64,000 nucleotides of DNA, taken from assembly GCA_012523095.1 (NCBI GenBank), contig JAAYJE010000062.1:62001-126000 (forward strand), read 5' to 3'. Source of the DNA: Actinomycetota bacterium (GTDB lineage: Bacteria > Actinomycetota > Thermoleophilia > RBG-16-64-13). Shown one piece after another: positions 8,243-17,108 of the stretch (position 1 is the stretch's first letter; each line of letters starts with the position of its first letter). A program made the position numbers and the translations under genes. The notes under the pieces were generated by a model. That model was not told the origin of the DNA and did no database searches. It saw only the letters and a program-made list of their open reading frames with translations.

Positions 8243-9984
8243 TCCCCCGCCATTTCGTCCCAAGGGAGTGTGTTGGCCACGTCGCGGGTTTGTAGCCAAC
8301 CACGTCGCGCCTCTTGTATCCCGAATCTCAGGTTCTCGAAATCGCCGGGGCTGTGCGCATCGCTGCAGATCACGACGACGGCGCCCAGCGCGACGGCTCG
8401 GCGTGCCGCCTCCGCCGTGAGGTCGAGCCGGTCCGGCGAGCCGTTGATCTCTAAGTAGGTCCCCGTTTCGACTGCTAGTTGAGCCAGAGCCTCCACGTCC
8501 ACTTCGTAAGGTTCGCGACGCCCGATGAGGCGCCCGGTGGGATGGCCCACAGCGCGCACATGAGGGTTCCGCATGGCTTTGGTGAGCCGCTCCATGATCT
8601 TCTCCTGCGGTTGACCGAAACCCGAGTGGATACTCGCGGTCACGTAGTCGAGGCGGGCCAGAGCATCATCGGGGAGGTCCAAGCGGCCGTCGGTCAAGAT
8701 GTCCACTTCGATGCCCGCCAGGACCCGGATGCCCTCCAGTCTGGCGTCGAGCGCGCGTATGGCCTCGATCTGGGTCAGTAGCCGTTCAGGCGTCAAGCCG
8801 CCGATCATGGCCAGCGACTGGGAGTGGTCGCAGAAGCATAGGTATTCCAAGCCTCGTTCGCGGGCGGCTAGGGCCATGTCCTCCAGGTCGGCACGGCCGT
8901 CTGTCCAGTCGGAATGGACGTGCAGGTCTCCGCGCAGGTCCGACAGCTCGATCAGATCAGGAAGGGATCCTGCTTCGGCCGCCTCGATCTCACCCTGGTC
9001 CTCCCGGAGTTCGGGCGGGATGTAATCCAGTCCCAGCGACGCGTACACCTCCGCCTCTGTGGCGCAGGTGACCAGACGGCCGGAAGTCGGTTGCTCCACG
9101 TGGTACTCACTGATCTTGTAGCCGAGACGCTGGGCGTAGCCGCGCAGGGCCACGTTGTGGTCGGCGCTGCCGGTGAAGTGCTGTAGCAGGTTGCCGTAGG
9201 ACTCAGGGTCGACTATGCGGAGGTCGACTCCCAGACCGGTGTGGGTCCTTGCCGCCAGCTTGGTGTCGCCGTGTTCGTCGACCTCGGCTATCTCGGGCAG
9301 AATGGAGAACGCTTTCATGACCAGGGCCGGGTCCGTGGAGGCTGCTACCAGGTCGATGTCACGGACCGTGGCGCGCAAACGACGCAGGCTTCCGGCATAG
9401 TCCGCCGCCGTGACCGTGGGTATGACGCGAAGGGCCTCCACCAGGCGCACCGCCTGCGGTTCCACCGAGGAGTGCAGACGGCGGAGTTCGGCGCCCTTGG
9501 CTGCGCGGGCGTCCCAGGCCTCCAAGGCCCGCAGCAGCTTGGCCTCGGTCTTCTCGCCCATCCCCGGCACGTCACGGATCCTGCCTTCGCGGCACGCTCG
9601 TTCGAGGCCCCTGAGGTCGGCCACGCCCGCCGATTCCCACACCAGCCGAGTCTTCTTGGGGCCCATCCCGGGGAGCTGCATGACCTGCAACAACCCTTCC
9701 GGGTAGCGTTCGCGGAGCTTCTCTAAGAAGGCTATCTCACCGGTCTCCATGTACTCGAGTACCTTGGCTTCGATCGCCGGACCCACACCGGCCAACTCTC
9801 GTAGCTTACCCCTGGAAGCCCTGTCCGCTATCGAGACGGGATGAGTCGCGAAGAGAGCAGCCGCCTTCTTGTAGGCCAGGATACGGTAGGGGGACTCCCC
9901 GTCGAGCGACAGATAATCGGCTATCTCCTGGAACACCAGGGCCAGGTCGGGGTTGGAGGGCATGTGGGGGACGTTAGCGGACAA
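8209..9984 (-). CDS. polX: DNA polymerase/3'-5' exonuclease PolX
   Basis: 591 residues, full length for bacterial PolX. The first ~330 residues are the Pol beta-like part: helix-hairpin-helix segments (LAGVGPAIEAKV, LPGMGPKKTRLVWE, VPGMGEKTEAKLL) and the nucleotidyltransferase core with GSLRR and the DID metal-binding triad start. The C-terminal ~250 residues are a PHP phosphoesterase with metal ligands in DLHVHSDWTDG, CDHSQS, GIEVDIL and SDAHS. It acts in gap-filling repair. The first ATG or the Met at residue 8 could be the start. The start overlaps the 3' end of rlmKL by 11 nt. Confidence 0.95.
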   Translation of the reverse strand: MSANVPHMPSNPDLALVFQEIADYLSLDGESPYRILAYKKAAALFATHPVSIADRASRGKLRELAGVGPAIEAKVLEYMETGEIAFLEKLRERYPEGLLQVMQLPGMGPKKTRLVWESAGVADLRGLERACREGRIRDVPGMGEKTEAKLLRALEAWDARAAKGAELRRLHSSVEPQAVRLVEALRVIPTVTAADYAGSLRRLRATVRDIDLVAASTDPALVMKAFSILPEIAEVDEHGDTKLAARTHTGLGVDLRIVDPESYGNLLQHFTGSADHNVALRGYAQRLGYKISEYHVEQPTSGRLVTCATEAEVYASLGLDYIPPELREDQGEIEAAEAGSLPDLIELSDLRGDLHVHSDWTDGRADLEDMALAARERGLEYLCFCDHSQSLAMIGGLTPERLLTQIEAIRALDARLEGIRVLAGIEVDILTDGRLDLPDDALARLDYVTASIHSGFGQPQEKIMERLTKAMRNPHVRAVGHPTGRLIGRREPYEVDVEALAQLAVETGTYLEINGSPDRLDLTAEAARRAVALGAVVVICSDAHSPGDFENLRFGIQEARRGWLQTRDVANTLPWDEMAGDQASSAKKPRF

Positions 9985-12238
9985 TGCGATAGCACCTGTG
10001 TATGCGGGGGTTCCGGGCGAAATCGGGAGGGATGGTCTGTTTGGTGATGTCGGTGACGGCGAGTTCCTGAGTCAAGGTCTCATCGAGTTTGAAGCGGCGG
10101 TAGTTGGTCGAGAAGAGCAGCACCCCCTGGGTTGAGAGAAGCCGAACGGCCGCTCGGATGAGCTCTCCGTGGTCTCGTTGGATATCGAGGGTGCCTGTCA
10201 TGCCCTTGGAGTTGGAGAAGGTGGGAGCGTCGAGGAAAATGAGGTCGTATTCGCCGTTGGGTCGGTCCGCCGCCTGGGCCAGCCACCGCCGGCAATCCGC
10301 CCGCAGGAGGCTGTGCCGGGTGTCGTTGAAGCCGTTGAGACTCAGATTCCGGCGCGCCCAGTCGAGATAAGTGGCGGAGAGATCGACCGTGGTGGTCGCT
10401 TGGGCCCCTCCGGCGGCCGCGTAGACCGTTGCCGTACCCGTGTAGCCGAAGAGGTTGAGAAATCGTCTCCCAGGCGCGAGCCGCCGTATGATCTGCCGGG
10501 TGAGGCGATGATCGAGGAAGAGACCTGTGTCCAGGTGGTCGGTGAGACCGACCAGAAAGCGCAGCCCGTCTTCCTTGACCTCGAGAAAGCGGCCCTCATC
10601 GCTCAGCCTCTGATACTGGTCGTCTCCCCGCATCCGGCGGCGCACCTTGAGCACTACGTGCCCCGGCGGGATGTCGAGTGCCTCCGGCGTCACGGCCATG
10701 ACGTCGCGCAACCGACGGCGTGCGCGCACCGGGTCCACAGTGTTGGGGGCCGCGTATTCTTGGACGTGCGCCCAGTCTTCATAGAGATCGACGGCGACGG
10801 CGTATTCGGGCAGGTCGGCGTCGTATAGGCGGTAACAGTGGATATCCTCACGGGCCGCCCAGCGCCTCAGATGCCTCTGGTTCTTGGCCAGTCGGTTCGC
10901 GAACATGACGGCGCCTGCGCCGCGGATCATAGGCGGACGGCCTTCCCCGGGGACCGAGGTGGAAGCGGCACCGCCCGGCGACGCGCCGATACGGAACAGG
11001 AGCAGCTTGCAGTCGAGCGGGCCGTTCCGCAGAGAGTTGATCCGGTGGGCTCTCAGGCCGAGATGGGCTCCGAGCTCAGGGTTGCCGGTGAAGACTGACG
11101 CCTCCCAGCCCTGGAAGCCTTCCTTCAGCCTGCTTCCGAGGGTCTCGTAGAGAGTGGTGAGCTGCGGTGACTCCCCGAGACGCTTACCGTAGGGTGGGTT
11201 CGTGACCACCAAACCGGGGGTCACGGGTGGGCCGGCTCCCGGCCGGACGGTGCCCGGCGACGTCCCTATGCCTGGGGCCGGTGCAGGTCGGGTCGCCGCT
11301 CGCGGAACCGTCAGGTGGACGAGCGCCCTTTCTTCGAAGATCACACGGCCGGCCAGGCCGGCTCTACGTGCGTTGGCGCGCGCAGAGCCGAGGGCGCGCC
11401 TGTCGACATCGTAGCCTATGATCGGCGGTAGTCTTCTGAGGCCCCGCTCGCGCCGCCGCCGGGCTTCGTCGAGGAGTCCCTCCCACACTGCCGGATCGAA
11501 ACCGTTCCACCGAAGGAAGCCGTAGTAGTCACGCAACAGTCCCGGAGCGATGTCGGCCGCCATGAGTGCGCCCTCGATGAGCAAAGTGCCCGAACCGCAC
11601 ATGGGGTCCACCAAAGCGCCCCCTTCCTCGGCGATCCGGGGCCAGCCCGCCCTCAGAAGGATGGCGGCGGCCAGGTTCTCCTTGAGAGGGGCTCCGCCCC
11701 CTTCAAGGCGGTATCCGCGCTTGTGGAGTCCGTCACCCGAAAGGTCGAGGCCGACCAGAGCTTCCTCCGGAGTGAGGTGGAGGTTGATGCGTACGTCGGG
11801 CCGGGCCAGGTCCACGCTCGGCCTCGCTCCACTTCTCGCTCGAAAACGGTCGACGACTGCGTCCTTCACCCGTTGCTCGGCGAAGTGCGTATTCAGGTTC
11901 GCCAGGGGTCCTTGACGGACAACGGTGGTGGCCTCGACCGCAAGGGTGCCTGAGGCGGCCAGATGGTCCTCCCAGGCTACAGCGGCGGCCCCCTCGTAGA
12001 TACCCTCAGGACCTACGGCCGGGAAGGACGTCAATCGCATAAGCACTCGGCTCGCCACCCGCGACCACAGACAGACCCGAAAGGCCAGTGAAAGGGTCCC
12101 GGTGAAGGCGACGCCCGCCCGCGTCTCTCTAGCGTCGGCGGCGCCCAAGGCACCGAGCTCGGCCAGCAGCAGCCCTTCGGTGTTCTTAGGGCAGGCGACG
12201 AAGAAACTGTGATCTGCGGTCGACGGTTGAGCAAGCAT
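9974..12238 (-). CDS. rlmL: Bifunctional 23S rRNA methyltransferase RlmKL
   Basis: 754 residues, as in the fused RlmL-RlmK enzymes that make m2G2445 and m7G2069 (E. coli numbering) in 23S rRNA. Order: N-terminal ferredoxin-like/THUMP region (about 1-165), RlmL methyltransferase with the catalytic NPPYGKRLG motif, a linker, then the RlmK PUA/Rossmann part with LNLFGYTGTATVYAA (SAM binding) and LDAPTFSNSK. A proline/glycine-rich insertion sits before NPPYG. A TATACT hexamer lies just upstream of the ATG, so the leader would be very short. Confidence 0.93.
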   Translation of the reverse strand: MLAQPSTADHSFFVACPKNTEGLLLAELGALGAADARETRAGVAFTGTLSLAFRVCLWSRVASRVLMRLTSFPAVGPEGIYEGAAAVAWEDHLAASGTLAVEATTVVRQGPLANLNTHFAEQRVKDAVVDRFRARSGARPSVDLARPDVRINLHLTPEEALVGLDLSGDGLHKRGYRLEGGGAPLKENLAAAILLRAGWPRIAEEGGALVDPMCGSGTLLIEGALMAADIAPGLLRDYYGFLRWNGFDPAVWEGLLDEARRRRERGLRRLPPIIGYDVDRRALGSARANARRAGLAGRVIFEERALVHLTVPRAATRPAPAPGIGTSPGTVRPGAGPPVTPGLVVTNPPYGKRLGESPQLTTLYETLGSRLKEGFQGWEASVFTGNPELGAHLGLRAHRINSLRNGPLDCKLLLFRIGASPGGAASTSVPGEGRPPMIRGAGAVMFANRLAKNQRHLRRWAAREDIHCYRLYDADLPEYAVAVDLYEDWAHVQEYAAPNTVDPVRARRRLRDVMAVTPEALDIPPGHVVLKVRRRMRGDDQYQRLSDEGRFLEVKEDGLRFLVGLTDHLDTGLFLDHRLTRQIIRRLAPGRRFLNLFGYTGTATVYAAAGGAQATTTVDLSATYLDWARRNLSLNGFNDTRHSLLRADCRRWLAQAADRPNGEYDLIFLDAPTFSNSKGMTGTLDIQRDHGELIRAAVRLLSTQGVLLFSTNYRRFKLDETLTQELAVTDITKQTIPPDFARNPRIHRCYRIVR

Positions 12239-12257
12239 GGCATCTGAGAGTATAGAC

Positions 12258-12290
12258 GCGGGGGCGAGGCGCGTCGCGCCTCGCCCCCGC
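12258..12290. terminator. Perfect GC palindrome between mscL and rlmKL
   Basis: 16 bp at 12258-12273 are the exact reverse complement of 12275-12290 around a single central T, all G/C except one A-T pair. As RNA it would form a very stable hairpin in either direction. There is no T tract, so intrinsic termination is uncertain. It lies just downstream of mscL and just upstream of rlmKL. Confidence 0.5.
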
Positions 12291-12336
12291 CGACAGCCCT
12301 AGCCATCCGGCCGGGCTGGAGACCCGACAGATCGGG

Positions 12337-12789
12337 TCAGGTCTGGGTGGCGACGGGCAGTTCCGAGGTGCACTGCGGGCAACGGGTGGCTTCGATCGGC
12401 ACGGTCGACTTGCAGAAGGGGCAGTCTCGCGTGGTCGCCTCGGCCGGCTTCTGGGTCTTCATGTAAGCCTTCATCAGGAAGAAGAGCACCAAGGCCACGA
12501 TTATGAACACGATGATGGCGTTGATGAAGACGCCGTAGTTGATGGTGACGGCCCCGGCAGCCTGCGCCGCCTCCAGGTTGGCATAGTCGGCAGGTCCGGT
12601 CGGGGCGTTCTTGATCACCGCGTACAGGTTGGTGAAATCGACTCCCCCGAGACCCAAGCCGACGGCCGGCATGATGATGTCGTTCACCAATGAAGTCACG
12701 ACGGCGGCGAACGTGACGCCCATGATGAACGCGATGGCCAATTGGAGTAGATTGCCTTGGTCGATGAACGCCTTGAAGTCCTTCAGCAT
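12337..12789 (-). CDS. mscL: Large-conductance mechanosensitive channel MscL with C-terminal zinc ribbon
   Basis: 150 residues. The classic MscL start (MLKDFKAFIDQGNLLQLA), pore helix TM1 (about 15-45, FIMGVTFAAVVTSLVNDIIMP) and TM2 (85-110) are intact. After the family's usual end comes a short zinc ribbon: C123-x2-C126 and C137-x2-C140. The channel opens under membrane tension to release solutes during osmotic downshock. The ribbon replaces the usual C-terminal helical bundle and would sit in the cytoplasm. Confidence 0.93.
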   Translation of the reverse strand: MLKDFKAFIDQGNLLQLAIAFIMGVTFAAVVTSLVNDIIMPAVGLGLGGVDFTNLYAVIKNAPTGPADYANLEAAQAAGAVTINYGVFINAIIVFIIVALVLFFLMKAYMKTQKPAEATTRDCPFCKSTVPIEATRCPQCTSELPVATQT

Positions 12790-12822
12790 CTCTGTGATCT
12801 CCTTTCTCAGTTTGCCGCGCCA

Positions 12823-12901
12823 CTCTCGTGGGGTCTCGAGCGGAGAGCCTCTCGTGGGGCCTCGCGCGGAGAGCCTTCTCGCCGGGCCTCGACGCGGAGA
12901 G
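12823..12901. repeat. Three imperfect tandem copies of a ~25-bp repeat
   Basis: Copies at 12823-12847, 12849-12873 and 12875-12901 share the pattern CTCTCG-GGG-CTCG--CGGAGAG. Each copy is a partial palindrome (CTCTC...GAGAG). They fill the gap between the HerA-like gene stop and mscL. They could be RNA hairpins or a local slippage product. Confidence 0.6.
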
Positions 12902-12915
12902 ATTCCCGCCCTATT

Positions 12916-15399
12916 TCACGCCCATGCGCCCGTCAACGAGCCGCTCTCGTCCTGTCTATAGGGCATCCATATGAGCCCTAGTGAATCAACCGTTATGTCG
13001 CTCTTGCGAGGCCGCATTAGCACCCTGTCCAAAGTCTCGCTCTTCGGGTCGATCTCGGACTTGAGCGTCTCGAGAGCCTCCCGCTCCTCCGCCTCAAGGT
13101 CGGCCAGCTTCTGCTTAACGACCTCGAGGGACTCCTCGGCGCGTTTCACGTCGCCACCCTGGTTGATACTACGCCCCACGTCACGCATCGCGGTCGTAGC
13201 TCTTCCCAGAGTGGTGGCGCTCAACCCTTTCTTGCCTGTGAACATGCTGAGGGCGGTCGCTCCGAACGAGATGGCCGTCTGCATCTTGCGTCCTTTGGCC
13301 CGTTCGGCTTCCCGCTCCCTTGTCTGCTCGGCTTTGAGCACTCTCTGCTCCAGCGTGGTTCTCTTGGTCGAGAACTGTTTCTTCAGCTTGGCGGCCCGGT
13401 CCTCCCGCTGCTGGTCGGCCGCTTCGCTGAGCCGAGCCCTGAAGTCGTCCTCAGTCTCTCCCGGGTCGGACGAAAGCTTGAGACCGGGGCTTCTCAGCAT
13501 CTCGACCGTCTGGGTCCGAAAGGCCCAGTCGGCGAAGTCATTCCCCCATGAACGGTAGGAGGCGACCTTGGTCATAGCGGCAGGAAGCGGGGAGAAAGCG
13601 GCTCCCGGGTAGGGCTCGCGATCTAGGTCCTCGAGCGTAGTCTCGAGGTCGGTGGCCTTCTCCCAGTTGAGAGCGAGCGCGGTCTCGGGAGCCTCAACGA
13701 TACGCCGGACTCTGGTGGAGGTACTGGCTCCCGTCCCGCTGCTCACGAAATTGACGGTGGCCGCCGCGAGAACCCCGGCTCGGTACACCAGGCTCGGACC
13801 CGCCGGGATGGCCCCTCGAAGAGGCAGGTAGTACTGCGGGATCTCAGAGGGGAGAAGAGGACGTATGCCGGCAGCGACGATCCCGGTCGCGGCCCTTTCG
13901 CCGACGTCGGCCGTCGCGGCCGGGGTAGGTGCACTGGGTTCCGCTGTGACCGCGGCGGTGGTTGCAGGCCCGGCTGCCGCTTCTGCCGGCCGGCGGGGAT
14001 CCATGAGCGTCTTGATCTGGGTCCTCGTGAGCGGGCCGGCCAGATAGGACAGCGTCCACCGGGTCTGAAAGGTGACGGGTCCTGATTCATGTATGTTATA
14101 GAGAAGGAAGACGCGTTTCCCGAGGCCGGCGAGGGTCTGCTCCATCTGCCGGCGATCGAACTTCGTCTCTGTCCCCGCGGCCACCCCTTCGAGCCCTTCG
14201 AGAACGCGGGCCTTGTCGCGCTCGGTCTGGAGGCGGCCGATGAACCAAGTGCCGCAGTTGGCCAAGCCCTTGTAGTCCAAGTCCACCGGATTCTGGGTGG
14301 CGAGCAGTACCCCGACGCCGAAGGCCCGGGCCTGCTTGAGAAGCGTCAAGAGGGGTTTCTTGGAAGGCGGCTCGGCTACCGGCGGGAAGTAGCCGAAGAT
14401 CTCGTCCATGTAGATGATGGCCCGCAGGCTTCCGGTCCCCGGTTGGGCCCTCATCCAACCGAGCACCTCGTTGAGAAGCAACGAGACGAAGAACATGCGT
14501 TCAGAGTCCGACAGGTGGGCGATGGAGAATATCGAGACCCGGGGCCTGCCTTCGCCGGTGTAGAGCATCTGTTGGATATCGAGTGGGTCGCCCTCGAGCC
14601 AGGATCGGAAGGTGGGAGCAGCCAGAAGGTTATTAAGGAGCAGCGCCAAAGACGAACGGTCTTTGGCCGGATAGAACGACTCGAGGCTGAGCACGCCCAC
14701 CTGCTGGAAAGGCGGCTCCTGGATCTGACGGATAAGGCCGGCCAGATCCAGGTCCTGTCCTTGCGACCAAGCCGTATAGAATAGGCTGGAGAGCAGGATG
14801 TGTTCGCGGCTCTGTATAGGGTCGGCTGTGACGCCCACCAGCCCGAGGATGCTCGTGACGGCGGTATCGATGCGATCGTGGAGCGCCTCGCTATCGGCTT
14901 GTACCGATTCCCCCGGCGCAGCGAACGACTTGAGTATGTTCACCGGCAGACCGGCGTTGGAGCCGGGCGTGTAGATGACGAAGTCCGCGCTGTCCTTCAA
15001 TCTCCGGATGCGGTCCGGCTTCTGTCCCCAGTCCGCCAAGCCCTTCCGCCAAGTGTCGGCCTGCTGTTGCGCGAAATCCTCGGAGGTCATGCCCTGTTTC
15101 GCGGCCTCCTCCTCGTTGAGCCAGGGGCGGAAGTCCTCGGCGCGCAACTCGGGGAACGTCAGCAGGAGATCAACGAGGTCGCCCTTGGGGTCGATCACGA
15201 TGGACGGGATCCCGTCGAGGGCCGCTTCCTCGAGCAGACCTACACACAGCCCGGTTTTGCCGCTGCCGGTCATACCCACGCAGACGCCGTGAGTGACCAG
15301 GTCCTTCGAGTCGTACAGCACGGGGTCCCCGGTTTTCTTGGTGGACAGATCGTACTCTCGTCCTAGGTAGAATTGTCCCAGCTTCTCGAAATCTTCCAT
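12916..15399 (-). CDS. HerA-like ATPase (helicase HerA central domain type)
   Basis: 827 residues from the ATG with GGAGG 10 nt upstream (the frame stays open upstream). Walker A is GMTGSGKTG (42-50), followed by VIDPKGDLVDLL; Walker B is IIYMDEIFGYFPP, then LLTLLKQARAFGVGVLLATQNPVDLD. This is the HerA/FtsK-type pumping ATPase core. The C-terminal third is Ala/Thr-rich, then a long charged coiled coil (about 650-790, LKKQFSTKRTTLEQRVLKAEQ). No NurA is adjacent, so a repair role like archaeal HerA is unproven. It is divergent from the zinc-ribbon gene run. Confidence 0.8.
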   Translation of the reverse strand: MEDFEKLGQFYLGREYDLSTKKTGDPVLYDSKDLVTHGVCVGMTGSGKTGLCVGLLEEAALDGIPSIVIDPKGDLVDLLLTFPELRAEDFRPWLNEEEAAKQGMTSEDFAQQQADTWRKGLADWGQKPDRIRRLKDSADFVIYTPGSNAGLPVNILKSFAAPGESVQADSEALHDRIDTAVTSILGLVGVTADPIQSREHILLSSLFYTAWSQGQDLDLAGLIRQIQEPPFQQVGVLSLESFYPAKDRSSLALLLNNLLAAPTFRSWLEGDPLDIQQMLYTGEGRPRVSIFSIAHLSDSERMFFVSLLLNEVLGWMRAQPGTGSLRAIIYMDEIFGYFPPVAEPPSKKPLLTLLKQARAFGVGVLLATQNPVDLDYKGLANCGTWFIGRLQTERDKARVLEGLEGVAAGTETKFDRRQMEQTLAGLGKRVFLLYNIHESGPVTFQTRWTLSYLAGPLTRTQIKTLMDPRRPAEAAAGPATTAAVTAEPSAPTPAATADVGERAATGIVAAGIRPLLPSEIPQYYLPLRGAIPAGPSLVYRAGVLAAATVNFVSSGTGASTSTRVRRIVEAPETALALNWEKATDLETTLEDLDREPYPGAAFSPLPAAMTKVASYRSWGNDFADWAFRTQTVEMLRSPGLKLSSDPGETEDDFRARLSEAADQQREDRAAKLKKQFSTKRTTLEQRVLKAEQTREREAERAKGRKMQTAISFGATALSMFTGKKGLSATTLGRATTAMRDVGRSINQGGDVKRAEESLEVVKQKLADLEAEEREALETLKSEIDPKSETLDRVLMRPRKSDITVDSLGLIWMPYRQDESGSLTGAWA

Positions 15400-15572
15400 G
15401 AAAGAACGCCTCCGTCGTATCGGGGACCTACTGATTCTCACAATATGCAACCCAGCAGGAAAAGACAAACCCGGGGTGCGCAGATGGTTAGGTCTCGTGG
15501 AGCGCCGGGTAGTAATTAAGTAGACCCCCTGCGACTACAGGCCGCACTTTCCAGGAACTGAAAGGGGACAAG

Positions 15573-15863
15573 ATGGCCGACAAGAAGGTCGAACGCTCCG
15601 TCAGGGAGCGTCCTCTCACTCCCAGACAGAAGATGGACGCCGCACTCTCCGACCCGGGAACGGTGAATATGGCCATGCCCACCCGCGACAAAGGCAAATC
15701 GGCCTTGGCCGACAAGTTCCGCGAGCGGGAAGAGCGTTGGCGGAGAGAGCAGGCTTTGTCAGACCGGCAGGCGTCTCAGGAATTGGGACGCGACACGTCG
15801 GAGTCATCCGAGGCCGGTGAAGCAGGACACTCGGAAGACCAAAGGGAAGGCGGCGATGCATGA
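15573..15863 (+). CDS. Small charged hypothetical protein
   Basis: 96 residues, very rich in Arg, Lys, Glu and Asp, with no membrane segment or cysteine. It looks largely helical or disordered (REREERWRREQALSDRQ). The stop overlaps the ATG of the baeRF-like gene, so the two are cotranslated. The family is not recognised. Confidence 0.6.
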   Translation: MADKKVERSVRERPLTPRQKMDAALSDPGTVNMAMPTRDKGKSALADKFREREERWRREQALSDRQASQELGRDTSESSEAGEAGHSEDQREGGDA

Positions 15864-17005
15864 TCGACAGTGTCATCGAGGCCAAGCGGAAAGTGAAGGT
15901 CTTGGCCGGAGCTCGTGCTGTCGGGGACGCCTTCCTAACCGTTACGGTCTCCACCAGCCGCCTGGACGATTGGCGGGTGGTCGCCCCGACCTTCCTGAAC
16001 AGTGAGTTCAATCGTCTGACCAAGGAAACGGGTGTCTCAAAAGAGACGAAGCGTCTTCTTCAGGCGGATGTGGACCACGTGCTCGATCTGCTCAAGTACG
16101 ATGTCACGCCCGGAACTGAAGGTCTTGCGGTCTTCGCCGACAGGCAGGGCGGCTTCTTTGAACGTATCGAGTTGCCGTTCAGACTGATGAACCGGTTGAT
16201 GATCGAGCCCTCCCCTTACGTGCGCCCCGTGGTGCACGCCATCGCGCTGCTCGAGCCGTTTGTCTTGGCGCAGGTCAGTCGCGACGAATCGAGCCTGTAT
16301 CTGGTCGACGTGTGGGGGGCTTCGCAAGAGGACGAGCTCACGGGCCCGTGGCTACGCAGCAGTGATCGGGAGACCGGGGAGATGTCCGTCAAGCGATACT
16401 ACGCGGCGGCTCGTCAAGATGCCTTGGTCGACCTACATTTCAAGGAAGTCGGCGCATCGCTTGGTAACCTCATCGAGACCTCTGGAGTAAGACGGGTCGC
16501 GCTCTGCGCCCAGCATGACATCGCGAGCGGCTTCCGCCGCAGTCTTCCGGCCGGCGTCGCGGCCAAGATCGTGGCGGAGATACCTTTCGACGCCGCCGCC
16601 ACGACCGGCCAGATGGTGGTGAACGTCCGCCAGGCCGTGGAGAAGGCGCGCCAGGAGGAGTTGGCCGGCCTGGCCGATCGGATCAAGGAGGGATTGGGCA
16701 AGGGCGGCCGCGGCATCGCCGGATTCGACGACGTTCTCGGCGCGGTCGCGCGTCATCAAGTGCAGATCCTGTTGGTCGACCGCAACTACCGCGTGCCCGG
16801 CTGGCGGTGTCTCGATTGCACTTGGGCGGGTTTGACGGCCGCCGAGCGGTGTCCGGCCTGTGGCGGGAAAACGGCGCCGGTCTCAGATGTGGTCGGAGAG
16901 ATCGTCCGGTTGGCCGTACTGCTGAACGGCCAGGTGGAGGTGGGAGAAGACATCCCCACTCTCGACGAACTGGGCGGCGTAGCCGGGATGCTGCGATACG
17001 GATAG
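15860..17005 (+). CDS. baeRF-type (archaeo-eukaryotic release factor-like) protein with zinc ribbon
   Basis: 381 residues. The layout fits the bacterial eRF1-like family: a beta-rich N-terminal part, a middle RNase-H-like domain (for example RRVALCAQHDIASGFRRSL and VAEIPFDAAATTGQMVVNVRQAVEKAR), then an L7Ae-like domain (VLGAVARHQVQILLVDRNYRVPG) carrying a zinc ribbon C-x2-C...C-x2-C (WRCLDCTW, ERCPACGG). Relatives act at the ribosome in peptidyl-tRNA release or rescue, but these bacterial members are poorly tested. The start overlaps the preceding stop (ATGA). Confidence 0.65.
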   Translation: MIDSVIEAKRKVKVLAGARAVGDAFLTVTVSTSRLDDWRVVAPTFLNSEFNRLTKETGVSKETKRLLQADVDHVLDLLKYDVTPGTEGLAVFADRQGGFFERIELPFRLMNRLMIEPSPYVRPVVHAIALLEPFVLAQVSRDESSLYLVDVWGASQEDELTGPWLRSSDRETGEMSVKRYYAAARQDALVDLHFKEVGASLGNLIETSGVRRVALCAQHDIASGFRRSLPAGVAAKIVAEIPFDAAATTGQMVVNVRQAVEKARQEELAGLADRIKEGLGKGGRGIAGFDDVLGAVARHQVQILLVDRNYRVPGWRCLDCTWAGLTAAERCPACGGKTAPVSDVVGEIVRLAVLLNGQVEVGEDIPTLDELGGVAGMLRYG

Positions 17006-17108
17006 ACGGCCGGCGCAGCGTGGATCGGCCAACGCCCGTCAGTGCGACAGAGCAACTGTGTCGTCCTGGGCGCCGGGCTTTGGGCCCATGCGCGGTAGAC
17101 TGTCACCC

